From the NCBI GenBank assembly GCA_013360465.1, contig JABWBO010000013.1, positions 1 to 59,099 on the forward strand: a DNA stretch of 59,099 nucleotides, written 5' to 3'. Positions 8,613 through 17,335 of the stretch are shown one piece after another. The translations under genes were made by a program, and so were the position numbers. How positions within the stretch are numbered: the first letter of the stretch is position 1; each line of letters starts with the position of its first letter. The stretch is from Anaerolineae bacterium. Lineage in GTDB: Bacteria > Chloroflexota > Anaerolineae > Aggregatilineales > Phototrophicaceae. Under the pieces are notes generated by a model. It made no database searches. It worked only from the letters and a program-made list of their open reading frames with translations, and was not told where the DNA came from.

Positions 8613-9443
8613 ATGAAAAAGTCGTCCAGCCCGCTCGCCGTCCGGCTTTCGGAATACGCCTTCTATCTGCCGGTCCTGGTGTTCTTCTTCGGACCGATCT
8701 CCTGGCTCCTGCTGGCGTCGATCAACAGCGACCCCAGTTCGGCATGGCAGATTCCCGTTGAGGTGACGCTGAATAACTACGTGCAGCTCATCACTGAAAG
8801 CGATCTACTGCTGTGGATGGGCAACAGCATGACGCTGGCAATCGGCACGATGGCGGTGACGGTCGTGCTATCGACGCTTGCCGCTTACCCGCTCTCCCGC
8901 GTGCCGTTTCCCGGCAAAGCCGTGTTCATGTATGCGCTGCTGCTCGCTCGGGTGATGCCGATCACGGCGGTGATCATCCCCATCTTCAGCCTGGCGGTGC
9001 AGCTCAGCCTGGTCAACACCTTCGCCGGCGCGATCCTGATTCTGTCGGCGATGCAGCTCCCGATTTCGCTGTGGATCATGAAGAATTTTGTGGACAGCAT
9101 CCCTGTCGAGCTGGAAGAATCGGCATGGCTCGACGGGTGCAACCGGCTCACCGGGCTGATACGGATCGTATTCCCGCTCATGTCGCCGGGCGTCGCCGTC
9201 ACTGGGCTGTTCGCATTTCTGGCGGCGTGGGGTGACTTTCTGATCCCGCTGATCATCCTGCGCTCGCCGAACACCTTCCCCATCGCGATGGGGCTGTACC
9301 GCGCTTTTGGCGACCAGGGCAGCGTCAATTTCGGCTTCCTGACAGCACTGTCGGTCCTGTACAGCGTCCCATCGATAGCCCTCTACCTGTTCGCGCGCCA
9401 GTACCTCGTCAAGGGGATGACGGCGGGCGGCGTCAAGATGTAA
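8613..9443 (+). CDS. Sugar ABC transporter permease, MalG type
   Basis: A 276-residue permease with six membrane segments. The EAA coupling loop reads DSIPVELEESAWLDG near residue 165, and the C-terminus ends in the usual LVKGMTAGGVKM of MalG-type proteins. The start is 6 bases after the MalF-type gene, with GGAGGGG upstream. It completes the membrane channel of the importer. Its C-terminus is useful for comparison with the orphan permease tail at 45622-45690. Confidence 0.92.
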   Translation: MKKSSSPLAVRLSEYAFYLPVLVFFFGPISWLLLASINSDPSSAWQIPVEVTLNNYVQLITESDLLLWMGNSMTLAIGTMAVTVVLSTLAAYPLSRVPFPGKAVFMYALLLARVMPITAVIIPIFSLAVQLSLVNTFAGAILILSAMQLPISLWIMKNFVDSIPVELEESAWLDGCNRLTGLIRIVFPLMSPGVAVTGLFAFLAAWGDFLIPLIILRSPNTFPIAMGLYRAFGDQGSVNFGFLTALSVLYSVPSIALYLFARQYLVKGMTAGGVKM

Positions 9444-9458
9444 CTGCGGCGGAGCGAT

Positions 9459-11627
9459 ATGCTGTACGACTCGATCATCCCCTGTTTTGGTGGGCGCTTC
9501 GCCGTATCGATGATGCCGGCGGCGCGGCGCTACCGCGTCTTTCCGCTGGGGACCTTCCACTACTTCGACTGGCAGCGAAGCGACCGGGTGGGAATCAGCA
9601 TCGGAAGCTGCCCGCAGATCATCAGCAGCGAGACGGCGCACATCGGCGTGCGAGTCGGTTCCGTCGAGCGGATCCTGCCGTTCGACGAAGGCGATGTATT
9701 CGCGAATCTGAAGCAGCAGATCACCCCGCTGACGACGACCATCGCCGCCGCCGATCCACAGCTTCCGGTGCGAGCCGAATTCTGCTTTCGGTCGCATTTC
9801 GTCCCGCAGAGCTTCGAGTCCAGCGGCGCGCCAGCATACCTGCTGGACATCACGATTGTCAACGACAGCCCAACGCCGGCAGAAGAGGTCGAGGTCTTCT
9901 TCCGCTTACCCCTGGCGAATGCCCGCATCACGCCGGTCGGTGTGCTTGCCGAAGAAAAGATCGTTTTTCCCGACGGTATCGACCACAGAGGTGTTGAAGG
10001 TCTGATCTTCGAACAACTCCTTGCCGGGAACGGTGACGCGGCGGCTTCGCTGACGCCCGCCCCCGAAATGCGCCGCAGGCTGACGCTGCCGCCGGGCAGC
10101 TCCATCCAGGTGCGATTCGTCCATGTCGGTTACATCGCCCAGCCGACGCTCAACGTTCGGGGCGACGTACGACGTTTCGGCTACACGACGCTGTGGGAAG
10201 ATGCCGCCGCCGTGCTGCGCTTCGTGAGGTCGCAGGAAGAGGTCCTGCTGCGCAAAAGCCGCCTGTTTGAATCGACCCTCCTCGACGCCGGCATCCCCCC
10301 GGAACTCAAGGGAATCCTGGCGGCGGCGTTCAAGGGACTGGCAGCCAACGCCTGGTGGGCAGAGGGCGGCTGGTTCTCGGTGATGGAGATCGGAGCCTAT
10401 CATTCCACGCTTGATGTGGACTATCAGTCTGCCCTGTTCTTCTTTCAATACTGGCCCGATCTGGTGCGGAGGATGCTGGTGCAGTGGGCGGACTACTACG
10501 CGCCCGGCAGCGGTTATATGGCGCACGACGTGGGACAGCATCTTGAGGCGACGGGCAACCGCTACGGCGGTCCGGGCAGCGCCATGAAGGTCGAGGAGAA
10601 CTGCAACTACATCCTGCTGCTGCATCACTACTGGCGCTGGACCGGCGATGCGTCAATCCTGCCGGATCACCTCGCTTTGCTGAAAGAACTCGGTCAGTTC
10701 CTCATTGATTCCGATACCGACGAGACCGGTCTGCCAAACCGCTTCTGCGACAACACCAACGACTGGGGCAGCGCGCTGATCACTGCCGCCGAGGAGCAGT
10801 CCTATCACGGGGTGCGGATGGCGGCGGCTTTCAGCGCGCTGGCGCAGATCGCCCGGGTCATGGGCGACGAAGCTCAGGCGGCGATCTGCGCCAGCCGGGT
10901 GCGGCTGATCAACAGCGCGCTGGCAAAGGGCTGGCGCGGCGATCACTACCCGATCTCGCTGTCGGATGCCGCGACCGCGCATCACTATTCGATGTGGACG
11001 ACGCACGGGCTGCTGTACCCGCTGCGAACCGGCATGACGCTGGATATCGACCTGGACCGCCTGTGCATCGACCTGATCAGCAGCACCGCGCGGACGCTGC
11101 GCGAACACGGCTGCATCCACAGCACCGCCGACGCGCGCGGCTGGCTGACGCAGAACCTATGGCGCGACTGCATCGCCGCCTATCTCGGCATCGACCACAC
11201 CCATCTTCTGCGGCGCTACCTTGGGCATGGCGAGTATGTCAGCTATGAAGACACCACCATCCTGGAGGTCGCCAACGAGCTGATGATCGTCGGCGGGGCG
11301 GTCGCCGACCACACCTATGCGGGACAGATTCACGATCACCCGCTGGTTGACGGGCATCCGCGCCCTGCCTGCGGCTTCGGGCTGCTCTACGCCCTGGCTG
11401 GCGTGCAGGCGGACGCCGTCGAAGGGCGTTTGACCTTTCGCCCGCTGCTCTTCCCGCTGAAGATCGCGCTGACTCATCGGGCGGACTGGGAACGCGAACA
11501 CGTCGTCTGGCTGACGTTTCGGCGGTCGATCCCCAACCAGGATGGTGGACCGCTGCCGAGTCGGGAATGGTGCGAAGTCGAAGGAGATGAGACACTCGTA
11601 GCTGACATTCTGCCGACCGCCCGCTGA
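9459..11627 (+). CDS. Glycoside hydrolase of GH52-like type (putative beta-xylosidase)
   Basis: A 722-residue protein without signal peptide, thus cytoplasmic. The N-terminal half is beta-rich and the C-terminal half an (alpha/alpha)6 barrel. From memory of the Geobacillus GH52 beta-xylosidase, the segment WFSVMEIGAYHSTLDVDY aligns with the GH52 stretch that carries the nucleophile; Glu310 would be the nucleophile. A later segment HSTADARGWLTQNLWRD aligns with the GH52 region carrying the acid/base aspartate. I could not run a search, so the family is a likely rather than certain call; GH116 and other clan GH-O members are alternatives. The gene starts 15 bases after the permease and lies between the transporter and the alpha-mannosidase, fitting intracellular breakdown of an imported oligosaccharide. 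Confidence 0.6.
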   Translation: MLYDSIIPCFGGRFAVSMMPAARRYRVFPLGTFHYFDWQRSDRVGISIGSCPQIISSETAHIGVRVGSVERILPFDEGDVFANLKQQITPLTTTIAAADPQLPVRAEFCFRSHFVPQSFESSGAPAYLLDITIVNDSPTPAEEVEVFFRLPLANARITPVGVLAEEKIVFPDGIDHRGVEGLIFEQLLAGNGDAAASLTPAPEMRRRLTLPPGSSIQVRFVHVGYIAQPTLNVRGDVRRFGYTTLWEDAAAVLRFVRSQEEVLLRKSRLFESTLLDAGIPPELKGILAAAFKGLAANAWWAEGGWFSVMEIGAYHSTLDVDYQSALFFFQYWPDLVRRMLVQWADYYAPGSGYMAHDVGQHLEATGNRYGGPGSAMKVEENCNYILLLHHYWRWTGDASILPDHLALLKELGQFLIDSDTDETGLPNRFCDNTNDWGSALITAAEEQSYHGVRMAAAFSALAQIARVMGDEAQAAICASRVRLINSALAKGWRGDHYPISLSDAATAHHYSMWTTHGLLYPLRTGMTLDIDLDRLCIDLISSTARTLREHGCIHSTADARGWLTQNLWRDCIAAYLGIDHTHLLRRYLGHGEYVSYEDTTILEVANELMIVGGAVADHTYAGQIHDHPLVDGHPRPACGFGLLYALAGVQADAVEGRLTFRPLLFPLKIALTHRADWEREHVVWLTFRRSIPNQDGGPLPSREWCEVEGDETLVADILPTAR

Positions 11628-11649
11628 CCATCGATAAGGACAAGTACCC

Positions 11650-14460
11650 GTGCCCAGTCGTCACACGCTCTACGTCGTACCCCATACCCACTGGGATCGG
11701 GAGTGGTACGGTTCCTACCAGCTCTTCCGCACCCGCCTGGTGCGCCTGATGAACAGGCTGCTGGCGCTCCTGGATCGCGATCCGGAATACCGCACGTTCA
11801 ACCTGGACGGGCAGACCATCATCCTGGAGGACTATCTGGAGATTCACCCGGAGAAGCGTGAGCAGATCGAGCGCTTCGTCCGCGAGCGGCGGCTGATGGT
11901 CGGTCCCTGGTACATCCTGCCGGACGAGTTTCTGAGCAGCGGCGAGAGCCTGGTCCACAACCTGCTGCTGGGCGGCAGGATCGCGCGGGACTTCGGGCAT
12001 CGGATGCCTGTCGGCTACATCCCGGATACATTCGGTCACATCGCCCAACTGCCGCAAATACTGCGCGGCTTCGATCTCGACACCGCCATGCACTTTCGCG
12101 GGCTGGACCCCGGCGGGCTGAAGAGCGAACTGTGGTGGGAGTCGCCGGACGGTTCGCGCGTGCTGCTGCACCACCTCTCGAACATCATCGGCTACAGCGA
12201 CTCGGCAGTACTCGATGCCGACCCCCAGCGCGCCGCCTACGATCTGCGGGCGCTGGCGACCTACAAGGCTGAACGTGCTGCCGCGCCGGTCCTCCTGGCG
12301 CTTCAGGGGGTGGATCACAGCGAGGCGCGCGAAGACCTGGCGACTATCCTGCGCGTCGCCAAAGACACGTTCGAAGACATCGACTTCGTACACGGCTCGC
12401 TCGAAGACTTCTGGGAGGCGCTGAAAGCTGCGTTGGAAGGCGTCGAGCTGCAGACCGTACACGGCGAGCTGCGCGATGTGCCCCGCACTCCGGGCGGCAT
12501 GAACTTCCTGCTCTACAACGTGCTGTCCTCCCGCGCCGACAATAAGCTCCAGAATGCCCGCGCGCTCAACGCCCTGGAACGCTGGGCGGAACCCTGGTGT
12601 GCGCTCTCCTGGGCACAGGGCATTGAACCGTATCCACAGGGACATTTGTGGGCTGCCTGGCGCTGGCTGCTGCAAAACCATCCGCACGATTCGATGGGCG
12701 GCTGCTCGGTCGATGCGGTCCACCGGCAGATGGCGACCCGCTTCGAGTGGGCGACGGAGATCGCCGACGCCCTGACCGAAGAACGCTTCCACCTGCTGGC
12801 AAACGATCTCGATCTGGCGGCGGTGCGCCAGGACGAGATGGCGCTGGTCTTGTTCAACCCGCTGCCCTGGGCGCGTGACGAAGTCGTCACGGTCGAGATC
12901 GATCTGCCGCTGCACTGGCTGCAAAAACAGGCGAAAGCGTCCGTGTCCATCCCGCCGCCGCTCACACTGGACTCACCGTATGCCGAGGTCATGGCGCAGC
13001 GCACCCACGCTGAATGGGCATTCGGCGCGCCGGCGCTGCCCTCGACGCGCTTTCGCGGTCTGTGGGTTCGCCCCGTCGATGGCGAGCCGCTGCCGATGGA
13101 AATCCTCAGCATCACCGAGACTCCGCTGGCTGCCGCGCTCGCTTCGGGTCCGCGCGGAGTCACCGAGGTGCGGCGGGTTCGTGCGCAGTTTCGTGCCGCG
13201 ATCCCAGCCTGCGGCTATGCCAGCTATGCCGTCTCGGTCGATCCCAAGCCGGTGAACTGGTCACGCATCCCCCGCAACCCGAACTGCCTGGAAAACGAAT
13301 ATCTTCGCGTCGTGATCCATTCGAACGGCACATTTGATGTGACGGATCGTGTGTCGGGTCAAGCCTTCATGGGTCTGGGACTCCTGGAAGACGGCGGTGA
13401 CAACGGTGACGGTTACATGTACTCGCCGCCGCCCTTCGACAGCGTCTATACCACCCTGGGCGTGCAGCCGGCGATATCGCGGGAAGGACAGGGCACGAAC
13501 GCGGAGATGGTGCGAATTCGCTATGCGTGGGCGCTGCCCGCCCGGCTGGATGATGCGCGCCAGCGCCGTGTCTCGGAAACCGCCGTCTTCCCGGTGACTA
13601 TCGACCTCCTCCTGCGCGACGGCAGCCGCCGGCTGGAGATGGAGGTCACGGTCAACAACTGCGTCAAGGATCACCGGCTGCGCATCCTCTTTCCGACCGA
13701 CCTCACTGGCGTGGAGACAGCGCACAGCGCCATGCAGTTCGACGTGATGAGCCGACCGATCTCCCCCCTACCTATCCATCCAGGCGAATGGTGGGTCGAA
13801 GACCCACCGCAGACCTTCCCACAGCATGGCTGGATGGACATTTCGAACGAAGCGGGGCGAGGATTGTGCGTCATCAGCGAAGGGCTGCACGAGTTCGCCG
13901 TGCTGAACACCCCCCGGCGGGAAGCCGCGCTGACGCTCCTGCGCGCCGTCGGCTACCTGGGGGCGCGCCAGGACCTGACGACGATCATCGGCGGCGCGGG
14001 ACCGAGCTTCCCGACGCCGGAGGCGCAGCTTCAGCGCCCGCTGACCTACCGCCTGGCGCTGCTGCCCCATGCCCGAAGCTGGCACGACGACGAGGTCTGG
14101 CGTGAGGCGTTGACCTTCATGACGCCGCCGCGCGCCATCACGGTCGAGGGACATGCCGGCGCACGCCCGTCCTATGACGGATGGCTGCGCGTCTCCGGCA
14201 AGAACGTCGTGATCAGCGCCATCAAGCGGGCTGAAGACGCCGACGCGCTGATCGTGCGCCTGTTCAATCCTTCGCCTTCGGCGACCATCGCCCACGTGCA
14301 TCTCGCGCTCAGACCGCGCCGCGCCGCGCTGACCGATCTTCAGGAGGCAGAGATCGGCGATCTGCCGATAGCCGAGGATGGCAGCGTGACGGCAGATATC
14401 CCGCCGAAGAAGATTGTGACGCTGAGGCTCAGCGGCTTCCTGGGGGACGGCTCCGTATGA
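11650..14460 (+). CDS. Alpha-mannosidase, glycoside hydrolase family 38
   Basis: A 936-residue cytoplasmic enzyme starting at a GTG with AAGGA 9 bases upstream. The zinc-binding opening VPHTHWDREW (His14, Asp16) and the nucleophile motif GYIPDTFGH (Asp126) are the defining GH38 features; NHPHDSMGG near residue 340 supplies the later zinc histidine. The middle helical domain and the long C-terminal beta-sandwich region (about 520-936) are as usual for bacterial family members. It should remove alpha-mannosyl residues from imported oligosaccharides. Its stop overlaps the next gene start by 4 bases (ATGA), implying coupled translation. Confidence 0.93.
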   Translation: MPSRHTLYVVPHTHWDREWYGSYQLFRTRLVRLMNRLLALLDRDPEYRTFNLDGQTIILEDYLEIHPEKREQIERFVRERRLMVGPWYILPDEFLSSGESLVHNLLLGGRIARDFGHRMPVGYIPDTFGHIAQLPQILRGFDLDTAMHFRGLDPGGLKSELWWESPDGSRVLLHHLSNIIGYSDSAVLDADPQRAAYDLRALATYKAERAAAPVLLALQGVDHSEAREDLATILRVAKDTFEDIDFVHGSLEDFWEALKAALEGVELQTVHGELRDVPRTPGGMNFLLYNVLSSRADNKLQNARALNALERWAEPWCALSWAQGIEPYPQGHLWAAWRWLLQNHPHDSMGGCSVDAVHRQMATRFEWATEIADALTEERFHLLANDLDLAAVRQDEMALVLFNPLPWARDEVVTVEIDLPLHWLQKQAKASVSIPPPLTLDSPYAEVMAQRTHAEWAFGAPALPSTRFRGLWVRPVDGEPLPMEILSITETPLAAALASGPRGVTEVRRVRAQFRAAIPACGYASYAVSVDPKPVNWSRIPRNPNCLENEYLRVVIHSNGTFDVTDRVSGQAFMGLGLLEDGGDNGDGYMYSPPPFDSVYTTLGVQPAISREGQGTNAEMVRIRYAWALPARLDDARQRRVSETAVFPVTIDLLLRDGSRRLEMEVTVNNCVKDHRLRILFPTDLTGVETAHSAMQFDVMSRPISPLPIHPGEWWVEDPPQTFPQHGWMDISNEAGRGLCVISEGLHEFAVLNTPRREAALTLLRAVGYLGARQDLTTIIGGAGPSFPTPEAQLQRPLTYRLALLPHARSWHDDEVWREALTFMTPPRAITVEGHAGARPSYDGWLRVSGKNVVISAIKRAEDADALIVRLFNPSPSATIAHVHLALRPRRAALTDLQEAEIGDLPIAEDGSVTADIPPKKIVTLRLSGFLGDGSV

Positions 14461-15467
14461 ACAGCCGAGAACGTGTCTTACGTGCGCTGCGCTTTGAAAA
14501 CCCGGACCGCGCGCCGCGTCACCTGTGGTATCTGCCGGGAGTGAGCATGTTTCGCGCGGATGAGCTGAATGCCGTCCACGAGAAGTACCCCGACGATGTG
14601 GCGTATGCACCGGTGCGCTATGGGCGCGCCAAACGTGAATCGGGCACGCCCAACGAAGTCGGAACCTATGTTGACGCCTGGGGCTGCGGCTGGTCAGTGG
14701 GCGAGCCGGGCGTGATCGGCGAGGTCAAGAACCCGCCGCTTGCCGACTGGTCGGCGCTCGACACCTACGCGCCGCCCTCCGAGCTGTTCGACGGGGTGGA
14801 CCTGTCTGCGGTCGATGCCTTCTGCGCCGCCAGCGACCAGTTTGTGCTGGAGTTCTTCGGCAACCCCTTCGAGCGGATGCAGCATCTGCGCGGGACCGAG
14901 GCGCTCTTCATGGACATCGCCTATGGCTCTGAGGAGGTGATGCGGCTGCGCGATCTGGTGCATGGGCATAATCTGCGTCATCTGGAACTGCTGTGCCAGA
15001 CCCGGTTAGACGGCGTCTCATTCATGGACGACTGGGGATCGCAGCGCAATCTGCTGATCTCGCCGAAACGCTGGCGCGAGCTGTTCAAGCCGCTGTATGC
15101 CGACTACTGCCGCATCGCTCACGCCGCCGGCAAGTATGTCTTCATGCACTCCGACGGCAATATCAGCGCCATCTACCCCGACCTGATCGAGATCGGCGTC
15201 GACGCCCTCAACTCACAGCTCTTCTGCATGGATGTCGAAGACCTGGCGCGGCGCTACCAGGGGCAGATCACCTTTTGGGGGGAGATCGACCGGCAGCATG
15301 TGCTGGCATTCGGGACGCCGCAGGATGTTCGGGATGCCGTTCGCCGCGTGCGCACCGCCCTGGACGACGGACGCGGCGGCGTATTTGCCCAGTGCGAGTG
15401 GGGGATCAACGTCCCGCGCGCCAACATTGAAGCGGTCTTCGAGGCTTGGCTTGAGTCTGGTGGCTGA
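14457..15467 (+). CDS. Uroporphyrinogen decarboxylase-like (UroD/MtaA superfamily) protein
   Basis: A 336-residue TIM-barrel protein of the UroD superfamily. It starts MNSRERVLRALRFENPDRAP, the usual opening of the non-heme members, and contains DDWGSQRNLLISPKRW and KYVFMHSDGN, features shared with corrinoid methyltransferase relatives. True UroD needs an N-terminal arginine pair for heme precursors that I do not see, and the operon has no heme or corrinoid genes. Such proteins recur at the end of carbohydrate operons; they may handle a methylated sugar or act as a sugar-acid decarboxylase, but the reaction is not known. Last gene of the operon, overlapping the alpha-mannosidase by 4 bases. 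Confidence 0.8.
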   Translation: MNSRERVLRALRFENPDRAPRHLWYLPGVSMFRADELNAVHEKYPDDVAYAPVRYGRAKRESGTPNEVGTYVDAWGCGWSVGEPGVIGEVKNPPLADWSALDTYAPPSELFDGVDLSAVDAFCAASDQFVLEFFGNPFERMQHLRGTEALFMDIAYGSEEVMRLRDLVHGHNLRHLELLCQTRLDGVSFMDDWGSQRNLLISPKRWRELFKPLYADYCRIAHAAGKYVFMHSDGNISAIYPDLIEIGVDALNSQLFCMDVEDLARRYQGQITFWGEIDRQHVLAFGTPQDVRDAVRRVRTALDDGRGGVFAQCEWGINVPRANIEAVFEAWLESGG

Positions 15468-15585
15468 TGTGCAGCGCGCACCAGCGCGCAGTTAATCGCG
15501 CGGGCGGTGGCGGAGGGGTTCGCGAAGCCGGTGAACTAAAGCAGCCGGCGCAAGCGAACCGGCGCAGCCGCGTTTTCGAAAGCCG

Positions 15586-17335
15586 TCATTCCACCCACCG
15601 CAGCCAGTAGAGGTAGCCTGCTCCGCCGCCGGCGGCGATCTGCCTGCCGTCCGGCGACCAGGCGCAGCAGTGGAGCGGCACGTCGGCGTAGAACGTGGCG
15701 CGGCAGACGCCCGTCTCGGCATCCCACACTTTGAGCGTCCGGTCAGTTGAGGCGCTGACGATCCGACATCCGTCCGGGCTGAAGGCGGCGCTCATCACAA
15801 AATCCGCATGCCCCTCCAGGATACGGACCGCCTCCCCCGTCTCGGCGTCCCATATTCGGACTGTCCCCTCATGGGAGGCGCTGACAATCCGCCGTCCATC
15901 CGGGCTGAAGGCGGCGCTGGTCACCGCGTCCTTGTGCCCCACCAGCGCACGGACCGCCTCGCCCGTCTCGGCATCCCAGACCCGGACAGTCCGATCTTCT
16001 GAGGCGCTGACGATCCGCCGTCCGTCCGGGCTGAAGACGGCGCTGTTCACCCCGCCAATATGCCCCGCCAGTGTGCGGGCCGCCTCGCCCGTCTCGGCGT
16101 CCCAGATCCGCGCCATCCCGTCCTGTGAGGCACTGACAATCCAGCGTCCATCCGGGCTGAAGGCGGCGCCGGACATAACGCTCGTATATCCCGCCAGCAC
16201 TCGAATTGCTCCCCCTGTGTCGACATCCCAGACACGCACCGTCCGGTCACGTGAGGCGCTGATTATCCGCCGCCCGTCCGGGCTATAGGCGGCGCTGGTA
16301 ACAGTCCCTTTATGTCCCGCCAGCGTGTAGATAGGATCCCTCGTCGCCGCGTCCCAGACCCGCGCCGCCCGGTCGCCTGAGACGCTGACGATCCGCCGTC
16401 CGTCGGGACTGAAGGCGACGCTGGTTACTGTCCCCATATGCCCCGTCGGCGTCTGGACCGTCTCGGAGTCCCAGACACGCACCGTCCGGTCATATGAGGC
16501 GCTGACGATCCGCCGTCCGTCCGGGCTGAAGGCGGCGCTGGTCACTTCAGCCGTATGCCTCACCAGCGTATGAACCGCGTTCCCCATCTCGGCATGCCAG
16601 ACACGCACCGTCCCATCCCCCGACGTGCTGACGATCCGGCGTCCGTCCGGGCTGTAGGCGGTGCTTTCTACAATGCCCGTGTGTCCCGTCAGTTTGTAGA
16701 GTGCCTCCCCCGACTTGGCGTCCCACACCTGCACTGTCCGGTCATCCGAGACGCTGACGATTCGCCGTCCGTCCGGGCTGAAGGCAGCGCTGTTCACAGA
16801 ACTCGTATGCCCTGCCAGCGTGCGGATCGGCATCCCCGTCTCGGCATCCCAGACCCGCACCGTCCCGTCCCTCGACGCGCTGACGATCCGGCGTCCGTCC
16901 GGGCTGTAGGCGGCGCTAGTCACAAAATCCGTATCTCCATCCATCGTAAGGACCCACTTCCCTGTCTCGGCGTCCCAGGCCCGGGCAGTTCCATCCCACG
17001 ACGCGCTGACGATTCGCCGTCCGTCCGGGCTGAAGGCGGCGCTGGTCACTTCAGCCGTATGCCTCGAAAGCGTATTGACTCCCTCCCCCGACTCGGCGTC
17101 CCACACCCGCACCGTGTGGTCTGATGAGGCGCTGACGATTCGCCGTCCGTCCGGGCTGAAGGCAGCGCTGTTCACAGAGCGCGTATGTCCCGCCAGCGTA
17201 TGAAGCGTCTCTCCCGTCTCGGCGTCCCAGATCCGCACCGTTCGGTCACGTGAGGCGCTGACGATTCGCCGTCCGTCCGGGCTATAGGCGGCGCTGGTCA
17301 CGGACTCCGTATGTCCCGCCAGAACGCGGATCAGC
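15586..17335 (-). repeat. Fourteen tandem 126-bp WD40-coding repeats
   Basis: The coding DNA repeats with a 126-bp (42-codon) period. Most units share SPDGRRIVSAS and RVWDAETGEA almost unchanged, also at the nucleotide level, whereas the final unit has decayed. The junction of units 7 and 8 lacks three codons (VWDSETVQTPTGH). Such uniformity points to recent unit duplication or gene conversion and makes the region prone to expansion, contraction or assembly collapse. Confidence 0.9.

Noticed and set aside
14457-15467. UroD-like gene as a heme biosynthesis enzyme
   Set aside because: Operon context is carbohydrate catabolism, and the N-terminal arginines of true UroD are not evident.
15586-17335. 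Periodic repeats that could be mistaken for a CRISPR array
   Set aside because: The 126-bp period is an in-frame 42-codon WD40 unit with no unique spacers and no cas genes.
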